A stretch of DNA of 64,000 bases from Heloderma charlesbogerti. Lineage: Eukaryota > Chordata > Lepidosauria > Squamata > Helodermatidae. Position 1 is the first letter of the stretch. Each line of letters starts with the position of its first letter. The stretch covers positions 1,364,001-1,428,000 of the forward strand of contig JANEZZ010002877.1 of the NCBI GenBank assembly GCA_026122225.1, in the 5' to 3' direction. This document shows positions 1 through 11,397 of this stretch, piece after piece. Position numbers and translations under genes: made by a program. Under the pieces are notes generated by a model. It saw nothing but the letters and a program-made list of their open reading frames with translations, ran no database searches and was not told where the DNA came from.

Positions 1-40
1 GGCACATACACATAAACACACACGAGGAGTGGGGGTTAAA

Positions 41-76
41 AAAAATGTCTCCATTGGAACCAATGGAGACATTTTT
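41..76. repeat. short perfect inverted repeat
   Basis: Two 17-nt arms (41-57 and 60-76) are exact reverse complements around a 2-nt centre, ending in A and T runs. It may be the remnant of a palindromic MITE; no flanking target duplication was identified. Confidence 0.7.
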
Positions 77-1339
77 CTTTCTTTTCCTTCGTTTTTTTTT
101 TTACCCTCCACCCCCAGGGTGGTGGTGAAATTTTTGGATGAAAACAGGAAGGGGGGAAAGCTTAAATCCCCCCTCCCAGAGCACTATGGTCCCGATACAA
201 ATCAGGGCCATGCATGCTTATGCTGAAGTAAATAAACTAATCACATACTCTATCGGCCATTGGGATTCATGCATATCTCCCAACAAAACATTCAATCTTA
301 CAGATAAAGGCTTTTTGATATATCACCATGTAGATGGTTAATGTAATCAGCAGAGCAGAAGTCGTCATGTGTAATGCCAAAAGGAAGTGGGAAACAAATT
401 GCACTGGCACAGGCCAAACTATCTTGATTGTGATATTGCCAATGTCTTTGTTTAATTTGTTCCAAAGCTTTGTTCAACCTAGCTTGCAGAAGGATGGCCA
501 GAGAGAATCTCATAGTACATACTTTACATCCCATTACTCCTATCCTTTGGAACAAGAGCTAATAGGCCAGAACCATTCATAAAGATGCATGCCCTTAGCC
601 AGACTTTTATTGCAGCCAGCCATGCCCTAATATTGGCCAGTTTTCAGTAAAACTACTGCGGTTGGTACACATCTAGGGGCATGAAAAATTAAGTGTGAAT
701 TGAGTGTGAGGTAAGTGTGAAGTTGTGCCCCTAACTCAAGATTGCAGCATCACAGAAAACATGGGACAAGATTTTGTCAACATAAACCTTAGTAACTGTT
801 GAAAAGGGCTGAGCCCCTTGAGTACTGCAGAGAACACTTTCATTTGCTATAACTTCCTGGATTGCCTGAAGGCTCTGGGTGAAGAACTGAGACATAATAT
901 GGTGGAATGCAACTTCCAGGTATATAAAAGTTTTAACCCATTCTAGAATTTGGCCATCCAAAAAAATATTTCTGCATGTAAATATTTTCTTTGATTTCTC
1001 ATATTAACCAAAAGGCGGTTTGAATTACAATACTTTGAGAACATGACCAGGAACTTATTAAGACCAGGAGCTGATCTACATTGTGTTCACTATCACAGTG
1101 AAGTCAGTAGACTGTCGCGTTAAATGCAATCACATTAAAACGTGAATATTCACACTCACTCTGTGTTCCCATTCCAGTACTTCATCGAATGCACAAGCAT
1201 GGTTCACAATGTAGCACTGTGCTCTTTCCCTGCTTTTAAAGAAGGCAGCTCGCATTGGAGGAACAGTAACTCTTCCTGTTCCTGCCAATTCCCTGTCCAC
1301 CGTCCCTTTCTTCCACTATCCCTGTGTGTGTGTAGGGAT
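77..1339. other. unassigned AT-rich non-coding stretch
   Basis: I see no recognisable gene, RNA or transposon here. The open frames are short and show no domain-like sequence. Confidence 0.5.
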
Positions 1340-1920
1340 GGTGTGCATGTCCGGTTGGGCCTTGAAGCCCGGCGAGAAGTCGCCACCCTCCCCCCCAGAC
1401 ACCAGTTCGCAGACCTGAGCTCTTGCCCTATTCGCAGCATGCTGAGTCAGGCAAGCGCTCGGGTGCTCACTCCCTCAGCAAGTAGAGGAGAAGAAGGCAG
1501 CACCTCTTGTCCTTCTCCCATCATTGCTACAGTGGCAGTGGCGTAGGAGAGGCTGGTCATTTTCCATAAGTTTTCCTGGCCTTATGAAAAATGACCACCT
1601 TGTCCCTTGCCGCCGCCGCTGTAGCAGGTGGGGGTGGAGGGAAGAAGGAGGCACCTATCGTCTTCTCCCCCCCTCCCCGCTGGAGGCCAGGGTAAGAGGC
1701 TGGGGGGTGGCTGCCGAGGACTTTTTCCCCGCGCCAGCCCTTGACAGCCGGTGCGAGGAAGAGGGGCAACGCTAGCACCCCAGTGCTCTCTCCCTGGCCT
1801 CCTCTAGAATAGGCCAGAGCAAGAAGCTGGGGGGTGGCTGCTGAGGCCCTTTTCCCTGTACCAGCCCTTGACAGCCGACATGAGGAAGAGGGGCAGCAGC
1901 GGCACCCTAGCACTCAGGTT
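1340..1920. repeat. GC-rich block with 128-bp tandem duplication
   Basis: Two diverged copies of a GC-rich unit lie head to tail, about 1,675-1,790 and 1,803-1,916. The landmarks GCTGGGGGGTGGCTG (1,699 and 1,827) and TTGACAGCCG (1,741 and 1,869) are both spaced 128 bp apart. Just upstream (1,554-1,595) a 16-nt inverted repeat with one mismatch flanks a short spacer. ORFs here run through on several frames with low-complexity Arg/Pro/Ser content and are not credible proteins. Confidence 0.55.
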
Positions 1921-2706
1921 TGGGGGGATCTGCTTGCGTCTTAGAAGCTTTGAAGCTTCAAAGACTTCCCTGTTTTTGTCCACCGCCTTCTGATCATGAC
2001 ATATTAATATTTTCTACAGACATTTTTACTGATGTCACTCCGTGAATAGTGATAGACTGTCACCCTGGATGTGCGTGTGTGTCTTTCTGTTCAGGACAGC
2101 GCAGTGTGAGCATGGAGGGGACTGTGAAAAAACTTACGGTTGCCAGGGCTTGCTTGGGCAAGTGTGCAGAGAAATTGGGCTGGAAAAGCTACGATTTTTT
2201 GAAGGTTCGAAGATAATTAGTTAATTTAAAAAAACAAAACAAAGCAGGGGATAGAATGAGGTAAAAGTTGGCGATAAAACTCTTGAGTGCTGAGGAAGTG
2301 ATGCTATCAGTAGCCGGGGGGCGTTGAGAGCTGTGACTGGACAGGAGGGAAATACAAACACCACCATATAAGGACAGGTGTGGGAGGAAAACTCCATGCC
2401 CATAAACAGCAACGAAAGCGGAAAAGCAGAGCACATGAATGAAATCTACTCAGAAATCACGGAATATCAGGGTAATGAAAGTGATAACCGGACAGCGGGA
2501 AATTGCGGTTCCAAAACGAAACAGCGCGAGCAGCATGTGAAGCAAGGGGAATGAAAACTCATCGGAAACATAAAAAACTGAGTGTAGATCGGCCCCAGGT
2601 TTGGGATGAGAAAGGATAGCTGCATCATCAGCATTAAAACTACACAGATTTTCCTGGTGTCTATTTTTGGAAGATGAATATTGTGGATACTCAGAAAAAT
2701 TTCCAA

Positions 2707-2834
2707 GGATGTAATCCTATGCATGTTTATACAGAAAAAGTCCTACCAGTATGTGCTGGGCAGAATGGGTATCTGGAGGGATGCTGGGAGTTCTAGGGCT
2801 TTTTTTCTGTCTAAACATGTACAGGATTGTACCC
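2707..2834. mobile_element. palindromic MITE (GGRTGYAATCC ends)
   Basis: The left end reads GGATGTAATCCTATGCATG and the right end is a near-complement ending in ATTGTACCCC. It belongs to the same family as 38,279-38,413 and 49,488-49,595, whose ends and internal TCTGTCTAAACATG motif match. The family resembles short non-autonomous DNA transposons; the 38 kb copy has a 3-bp TAA target duplication, which suggests a PIF/Harbinger-type origin. Confidence 0.65.
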
Positions 2835-5278
2835 CAGATCATTTAAATACAAGTTAAACAACACAGTTACAGCCTTGCTTAATACCCTGTGACAAAGGAA
2901 TCTTTTCTTTTAACTGGCCTGCCCCAATTTGTTGTCTCTTGCATAAGCCGCTGACTAGATAAAACTATCATTTATTGTCCTGAACGTTGTCTAATTTCTG
3001 CCATAATTTATCTCATGGATTTAATCAAAAGCTGCCTTCAAGTCCCTTTAGGAACACAATATATTTTTGAGCTAGGCTGGGGGGGGGGGTCATCTCTGTG
3101 AGCAATTTGCTCCAAGTTAGCCGCATGTGGAGGTTGTTAGAGATACATGACATCATGGCCATCCAGCAGCCACCCCAGAGCTTATCACAGAAAAACCAGA
3201 TTTCCTAAGAATGCTTAAAGTCCGATTTTTTTCCTTAAGTCAGGTTCTCCGCAGTACTGTTGTTGTTGCCCCAAGCCTCTCATTTACCTTGGGTATGCTA
3301 GCCCTGCCCATAGGTGTGTTTCCACCATGACCCCAGTCAAGGGGTGTTTTTTGTCCCTGTGTTTTCCCAGCACAAACCAACTAGTGTCTACTAAGAAGTA
3401 ACTCTCATTGTGGTCAATGAGGCTCGTCCCCTGAATGCACATACAGAGATCCCCCTCAATTGAAATAGCACATTTTAAAGCACTACTTCCCTAGAGGCTG
3501 TAAAGCACTTTCCCAAAGCTGCAATTCTCCATTATTTGGTTTATTCCCTTCAGAAGTAACTAATTCACAACTTGGTTTGTTCACAGCATCGGGTTGGAAA
3601 GGGGGCTGGTTTCCCATCCCTTTGTATGTGTCCCCCGTCTTTCCCAGCACAAACATGTGTGTCTACTCAGAAGTAACTCCCATTATGGTCAATGAGGCTT
3701 GTTCCCAAAATGTGCACTCCCAAAGTTACTGAGATGCCCATGAATTGAAAAAATGCATTTAGAGAGCCTTAATGTCAAAGCTTCGAAGCTTCAATTGATC
3801 GCAGCAGGGCAGCGTGAACACTGTGTTCCTATAATGATTGTTTATTTAAGGAAATAAGTAATGTGGGGGGGAGAGAAAAGAGAAGGAGATTGTTCACAGC
3901 TTTGGCAGCTTCAAGGCAGGGGAAACGCTGTGTTCCTGTGATGAATGTTGGTTTAAGGAAGTTTTTAACGTGGGGGAAGAAGGAGAGTGATTTTGCCAAG
4001 ACACTGGAGGAAACTTCCCAGGATTTTATCTTGGGAGAAGGGGGAAGGAGAGCCTGGAGGGGGGGAGCCTCTCTTATTGGTTGAGCAGCCCCTGCCAGTC
4101 AGATGACCTTCACTCCAACCCCCCATCCTACCCACCCAGAAGTATCTTCTGTGAAGTGATTTACACTGGTGCAGTGCACTCACTCATGGAGCCCTGTGCG
4201 GCCACAAGTGCACCAAAGCCGACCCCTTGAAAAAATCCAGGTAATCCTCCATTCGCTTCTCCTTCTGTTGTCATGGAGAAACCCCCCAGCAAGCACATAG
4301 CAGTAGCCAATTAAGGAACCATTTTCATAAAGCTGCTTGAGTATCACTTAAAAGTCCCTCTCCCACCAAAAAAAAAAAATCCCAATCTGTTTTAGAGGAA
4401 CCTAATATACATTTTGCCTACAATAGACAACAGTTGAATGGGTCAAAACTCTTCTTGGTTATATTGTTAACGGGTCAATAATCTTTTGAATTATATAGGT
4501 AAGAGATTAATGTGCCAATTTTCTGGATCATATATCGTACCATTCTTCAAAATAGTTCTGACAATTACCCTGTTCTAGCCAGATGAAATTAGTTTTGAAT
4601 TATGAATAACTGTAACAAGTACCACTAAAAGGAGGGCCCATCAGGGTTGCTTGAGTTTACTTAATTTGGCATGAATGTGCTAAATCCCTGCAGGTTGTCT
4701 TGGCTTAAAATTGTTGGATAAATCCTGCCACTTCTTCAGCAGAAATTGCTGCCCAAATTGGTAACAAAGAGAATAAGCCCACCAGATTAGAGTCTGAGGT
4801 AATAGATTGTGCTCTCTCTGGGTCCATAAAAACAGATCCAAAATGGTTCATCCAAGTCTCAGCAAAGATACAGAATATAGCCTAGAAAAAAGGGCACCTG
4901 GTTCTAGAGCCCAAAAGGGTGTGGAGCTGTTGAGGGAAGCATGAAATAAATAAATTATGAAGTAAATGCTAGAGTTCCATCCCCCTCTGCCATTTTTTGC
5001 TTTGTAGCAAGGCTTCACATTCTCTCTCTAATTTAAATTGGCTTGAGGGAAGCTTGCTCAACTCAGAAATCCTGGAGTGAATATAAAAGTCAGGAAGAGT
5101 TAATTGGACAACTGCAGCCTGTAGCAGCTTATCCTGGAGCAGGAGGCATTAGAATTGACAGATAAATGCTGTAGAGTTTAACAAAAAACAAAACACATAC
5201 ACCCTCCCTGTACTACATATGAAATGTAAGGAGGAAAGAAAAAAGTATTTAGAACAGTTACTTTCAAAGTCTCTAGAA
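2835..5278. repeat. unassigned stretch with diverged local duplications
   Basis: No gene is visible. Two local duplications are. A segment starting TTTCCCAGCACAAAC occurs at 3,363 and 3,640 (277 bp apart), both followed by a similar AGAAGTAACTC..CATT..GGTCAATGAGGCT block. A second segment around CTGTGTTCCT occurs at 3,821 and 3,928 (107 bp apart). The shared block resembles one arm of common squamate palindromic MITEs. Confidence 0.45.
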
Positions 5279-5416
5279 CAGTGGTGGGGAATAAGTGGCC
5301 CTCCAGATGTTGTTGAACTGCAACTCCCATCAGCTCTAGCCATCATAACCAGTGGGGAGGGATGGTAGGAATTGCAGTCCAGCAACATGTGGAGGACTAT
5401 ACATTCCCCATCTCTA
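5279..5416. mobile_element. hAT-like palindromic MITE
   Basis: The element starts CAGTGGTGGGGAAT and ends with its near-complement ATTCCCCATCTCTA. Internally it holds the arms CCTCCAGATGTTGTTG and CAGCAACATGTGGAGG. Flanking octamers CTCTAGAA (5,271-5,278) and TTCTAGAT (5,417-5,424) match at 6 of 8 positions, consistent with an old 8-bp hAT target duplication. Related copies lie near 46,990 and 59,248. Confidence 0.65.
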
Positions 5417-5984
5417 TTCTAGATCTCCCACTCCCCTATATAGAGCAAGAAAAGAACAATGCTCTTAGGGACAGGGAATATACTGCAAACATAATGAAAG
5501 GGAGAACATTTTGGAACAGTTTTTTTTCCCATAAAAAGATGAAACTTGAAAAAAAAATGCTTGGCAAAGCTACTGTATATCTTCACTCTTCCTGAATGAG
5601 AATACGATTTCCAAGGAGGAATAGTTATAAATGTTCCTGCTGTTTCATTCCTCATTCATAGGGTTAGATCCAAAGGTTCCCTTTGTCAAAGCTAGGGAAT
5701 TTTGGGATCCACCTCATAATGTTTTCTTCCCTGTAGTTTAAGACAGGCAGCAAGCATAGCAAGTCACAGAAATTATTTTCTTCAAGGATTTCCGTGCCAG
5801 TTGTTTGATATTAACGAATAACTAACCTCCAAAACAACTATCCTTTGTACTTAACTATTTCTCAGTATTAAGCAGACTCCAAATAAGAGAATCAGAACAA
5901 TAACCAGGTAAGAGGAGTAAAACATTCTGTAAAAATTATGATTTTATGTACTATGTCTTATAATATATCAGCTTAGGCTGATAT

Positions 5985-7110
5985 ATCAACTATGCCCTTA
6001 TCTGGACAGAGATAGCCTAGCTACAGTTATCTATGCTCTGATAACATCTCATCTGGATTACTGCCGTGTGTTGTTCGTGGGGCCGCCTTTGAAAACCGTC
6101 CGAAAACTTCAGCTAGTCCAAAATAGGGCAGAGAGATAGTTAACAGGGACTGGTCAACAAGATCACATTATGCCAGTAATTTTCCAGCTGCACTGGCTGC
6201 CAGTCCATTCCAGGCCCAATTCAAAGTACTGGTATTAACATTCAAAGCCCTAAACAGCTTGGGGCCAGGTTATCTGAAGGACTGCCTCCTCCCATATGTG
6301 CTTGCCTGGACCCATAAGATCACCCTCAGGCATCCTTTTCCAGGAGCCCCTGCCAAAGGAGGTGAGGTGGGTGGCTACCAGGAAGAGGGCCTTTTCTGCT
6401 GTGGCCCCCCAGCTGTGGAATGAGAGGTTCACCTAGAGCCTACGTTGTACTCCTTCCAGCGCCAGGTGAATACCTTTTTATTCTCCCAGTATTTTAGCAT
6501 TTTAGCTTCCTATTTATTATTAAATTTATTAATCGCCCATCTGGCTGGTCACCCAGCCACTCTGGGCGATGTACAACATACAATAAAAACAGTTTAAAAC
6601 AATAAAATTCTACAATAAAAACATTTTCTAAAATACCCTAACCCACCCCAAATGCCTGCCTGAACAACAACGTTTTTAATGCACAACGGAAGCTCATTAA
6701 AGAGGGGGCATGACGGAGTTCCCTAGGGAGGGAGTTCCACAGAGTGGGGGCCACCACAGAAAAGGCCCTCTCCTTCATCCCCACCAGTCTAGCTGTCCTG
6801 GCTGATGGGACAGAGAGAAGGCCATCCGAGGCTGATCTTGTTAAGCGGCCTGTCTGGTGCTGCTGGAGGCGCTCCTTAAGATAGGCTTAAGATCCTAATC
6901 TTTTAGCACTGGTGTTTTAAATCTGTATTTTAAATCTCTGCATTCCTGCTAGCTTTTATTCTGGTTGTACTGTTATACTGTGGTTTTAAGCTTTCATATT
7001 TTATATTGTTTTATGCTGCACTCTGTGGTTTTAATTTTTGTGAACCACCCAAAAAGCTTCAGCTATTGGGTGGTATAGAAATGAAATGAATGAATGAATT
7101 ATATTTTATA
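5985..7110 (+). mobile_element. L2-type LINE, 3' end, interrupted
   Basis: Degenerate plus-strand translation matches the C-terminal part of an L2 reverse transcriptase polyprotein: LDYC-like, LQLVQNRAER, LHWLPV and AFSAVAPQLWN, with stops and frameshifts. The 3' untranslated part resumes after about 6,890 and ends near the GAATGAATGAATT tail. A second L2 3' end in the opposite orientation (about 6,511-6,889) is inserted in the 3' portion. Confidence 0.8.
6511..6889 (-). mobile_element. nested L2-type LINE 3' end (inverted)
   Basis: The sequence closely matches the 3' end of the L2 at 19.24-21.84 kb (compare 19,270-19,625), including CTCTGGGCGATGTACA near the tail and the stretch encoding the terminal AFSVVAPTLWN-like protein block. 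It is 5'-truncated and lies inside an opposite-orientation L2, so it is the younger insertion. Confidence 0.8.
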
Positions 7111-10100
7111 GCATATATATTATATCCCTGAAAAACTAGCAGATGCTATGGGTGTTGCACTAGAAGTCATTTATGCCAGCTCAATGCAATTTACGTTAGT
7201 GGTAGTGTCAAACTGGATACTGACCCATATTTAGAGTATTTGTGCAACACTGGCTATACTACCTTAACAAAAAATATAGATGCTATAGATTCAGAATATT
7301 TTCAAATATATATTGGGATACTATGAAAAATGGCTTAAGCAACTGGGACCCTTTAAGTGATGGGTGGGAAAGACTGAGGAGGAAGTGAGAAAGTTTTAAA
7401 AAGCAAGGCTGTGGCAGGGAGATGACTTACTATTTAGAATTCGGAATAAATATGACTTTGTGCACTAAAGTTATTAACAGAAACACAATGAATAACTAAC
7501 ATATAAAACTCACTGCCACAGGATGTTGTGCCCTATATTACTCTTGCAGAATAAAGAAAAAATTATACTGTTTCTTTTATTATAAGAGCTTTTTAAGCCC
7601 TGGAATCAATGAAAATCTAATTATCTACCAAAATGATGTACTGAACAGAAGCAACAGATTTCCAAGTATTTTGTTCTTAGTCATGAGCCACAGAGAAAGG
7701 GTGTTTTTGTATCTGAAACTAGCCAACCAGGAAGTGGTTCATTACAAATAAAAAATGCAGCATAACATCTTACTCTACTGGAAAAAAAAAAATCAAAACC
7801 GTACTTCAAAGAACAACCTAGAGATCTTTATGATGCTAATTAAAATTGATTTGGCAAATGCAAGAACATAGTTTAGGAAAATGAACTCTTTGTTCTTTTA
7901 TTTAGTCTGCCTAACCTCTCAAAGCATTTAAGTCTAATTAGATAGAACCAGAGAACTGAACTGGCAGGAAGAGTCATTGACATTTCATTAATGTCTGGTG
8001 TTCCATTAAGCTGTAGAAGAAACCCAAAGTAATAGCACATAGACCATACCTTCCTTGAGCATTTGAATGAGCTATTAAAGGTAGTTAAAGTGTTTTCCAA
8101 AAGGATGACAAGTAGTAAAGCGTCCAGGATGCTGAATCTAAACTATTTATATTAAGCAGCATTTATTATATCCATGCATTTCCCCACATAGGATGAATTT
8201 GAGTATCACCATCTGGCTAGCATAATATATAAACACTTGTATCTACACTTCTTATCTTCAGAGCACATTTAAATTAAAGCTTAAGCATTCTGAAAGCCAT
8301 CATCATACAAGGCCTGGCTGAATTTAAAAAGTTTGCTTCATAGATTTCCAGAGACCATGAATGCAACACAGAAATAGAAGAGTGAGCCCCAAGTCTATAG
8401 TAAAAACCTAGAATGCAATCTAAATCCTTGTTGATCCTTTTTTCTCCTCACCCAAGAGCATGGAGAAGTAATAGTATTACTCCCCAACTCTCACACCACT
8501 CAAACTCTGCCTTACAGTGCAATCTTATGCATGTTTACTTGGAAATCCCACCATGTTCGGTGGGACTTACTCCGATTACATTATTAATCTCTTACCCATT
8601 TTTCATCAGAGAAATTATTCACTTTGTATATGTTATTTGGTAGATACCACTGAGTTCTCTGCAACATGGATTCCCATCCCTGTGATGAATGGTGCCACTG
8701 TAAAACTACTCTAGTAGCCATAAGAGAAACAAGGTTTTGAATCAGTACTGGGCTTCAGGTATCATTATATACATAGCATCGGTCAGTGCATCCTTGGTCA
8801 AAGGACACATTCTTTGTTCCTGCTAGAGGCATGCTGTATTAAATATTATGTGGGTTAATCCAGGAGTGGGGAGGAGGGAATAAATGGTTGAAAGAATGGC
8901 AGGAGATTAGTCTGGGTGATTTGAATGTACCTTGCAGGTCTGTTATTATAGGTTTCTCTCTTCCTGCTTACACTTGGCAGAATTTTAAAAATTTAAATAA
9001 TCTTGTTGCAGCTGATTAAAAATTCATGTATGTTGATGAAAGCAAAGTAGTAAGAATATAGAGTTTTAATATATTATGTGACCTTTTGTAGTACATACAG
9101 AACATGTATAGCCATTTCTGACAAAGCTCTTTGTAATATTAACTAATGCATATCTAATGGTGAATTACATGAAAGAGATGGACTTCTGTTTCACAGTACC
9201 TTCACAGGAATTTCAGATTACAGCTAATATTATTTTCTTTATAACTTCTAAAAAAATATAATGAGTGGACACTCAACATTAACTCAACTCTTTAGGCAAG
9301 GATAACATTATAAAGAAACCATTTTTCCATCGTATCATTACTAATAAAAATCCTTACAGCAACATTAATCTTTTCACTTCTGTTAAGTCTTTCATTACTC
9401 AGAAATAATAAGTCTTGGAAGTTAAAAACCTTGATATTCTTAACAAAAAAAATCCACAGGGGAAAAATGTAGAGCTTGTTTAGACAAGCATCTAGGTCGA
9501 AGTGTCTAATGAAACATCAAAGTCATCACTTAAAATTTAAGAGGTTTTCTTATACATTAAACGTCTCAATAGATATGATCATACTAGAAAACTGGCATAC
9601 TACTAACCCATGTTACATCCTTTTAGCAATCCAATGTACAGCAATGGATATAGAAATAATGGCTTCAGCTCAGATTCAGATTCATGGTCAGCCATGCCAC
9701 TACTGAATGAGAGACTTTGACCTCTTTCTCTCACTGTAAACTACTTCACAGTTATACAAGTGGTCCTAAGCTCCTTCAAGAATTGGTGGGTACAAAATGT
9801 GATATATCAAAACAAACATTCTTGGCCACAACAGACATGATAGATAAAAAATAAAATACTTGTGCACTGCAATTTGGTTTCCAGATGTCTCAAATGTGGA
9901 ACAATTACATTTAGGTCTAAAATCAATAGTGATTCTCACACAGTATATACATCTGTTACCAGGCCTCCAGCATAGCAATTTCTTTGAGGAATCTGAGAAG
10001 CTCTAAAGCTAGACCAGCACAACATGTGAATCACTGAGCCAAAAGCAAGTGCTTGGCAACCCTCTCATCAAGATACAGAAGTACTGAACCCCTGGTAGGC

Positions 10101-11252
10101 CAGCATATATGGATGGATGCTTTTAGCTCAGTGGGTCTCAAATTGGACCATCCTTCCCTGAGCACATCCATGCTCACACTCCCTGCTAAAGATTTCTGTA
10201 CCTAGAATTATAACTGTCACAGCAGTGACAATTACCTTACAGTATGTCATTAAACTGAGCATTCTGCCATGTTAAGGGGTGATCAGGGGTGGGTTGTTCT
10301 TTATAAATTTGACATGGTTTGACCACTTGTTCTGAAATTTTCACGTCTCTGACAAAAGTGTGCCTTTCACATGCACTGAAAATGTCAGGAAGACTGGTGA
10401 AAGTTTGAGAGACAAAGAGCAATTGAAGTACAAAAACCCCTATCTCGAAAGTTACTTTCACAATTGGCAACCTTTTTTAGCCACAATTCCTGAAGAGACC
10501 AAAGGCAAACATTGATGGCTTTCTATTCTTCTTGTATTGGAGTGAGTGGAAAAGGTTTCCCTCGCCCCCCCCAAAATTCCATTTCATTTAGTCTTTAAAA
10601 TAAGCAGTAAGCCCGGGCACACTCAATAGTGCTCTCTCTCCCCTGCCTCCCCATCACAGCTGATTTAGAATGCTGAGGGAAGGGGGAACTGCCATTTGCT
10701 TCATTACTGGAGGCACAGTTGTGCCTCCAATAGATAAAGTGATCAGTCAAAAAAGGATTCCACCATGTTAAATGAAATCAGGAGGGTGGATTATTCTAAC
10801 CCTTAATAAAATCAAAAGGATTATACATATATATCTTCATGAATATCGCACGTGCAGGCAGAAATGTCTATTTTACATAACCTCAAAACTTCTGGAAGAT
10901 TGTTTAAAGATTGAGGGAGAAAGGGAAGTTAACATAAAAAAATAAGATAAATACACCATCACACAGTTTTGGCACTGAAAAAATGTGTTGGCAACTGTTT
11001 GTGTCCATCATTTGCCCAAAAGCTGGAAGCTATATATAAAACCCATATATGTTTTCCTATCCCCTTTCTATTGTTCTTGGTGGAATGGAATTTCTTTTTA
11101 AATAATTCAATTTACTTATTTTTAAAATAATTTTTATTGGTATAATGAATCCCTATGAGATTTCATAAGGCGGCATGCGGAATGTTGGGCGGGGGGGAAT
11201 AACTCCCGTGTAGAGAAAAAGTAGCAGCAGCAGCAGTAGCCGAGTTTCTGGG

Positions 11253-11254
<2 letters not shown>
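7111..11254. other. AT-rich non-coding stretch
   Basis: I see no gene or RNA. A half-palindromic MITE fragment lies at about 8,514-8,585 (GTGCAATCTTATGCATG, then a CCCACCATGTTCGGTGGG hairpin). The rest is low-repeat AT-rich sequence typical of intergenic or intronic DNA. Confidence 0.5.

Positions 11255-11294
<40 letters not shown>
11255..11294. repeat. (GT)n microsatellite
   Basis: An uninterrupted GT dinucleotide run of about 40 bp. A short CAG run lies just upstream at about 11,225-11,236. Confidence 0.95.
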
Positions 11295-11297
<3 letters not shown>

Positions 11298-11397
11298 CAG
11301 ACAAGCAATCCCCTCAGAGTGACCAAACCCACTGCTTCTGTTTACTGGTCTGCACTCCCAGCCATTCCCCTTCTTCCTCTGCTCCCCCCTTTTAAAG

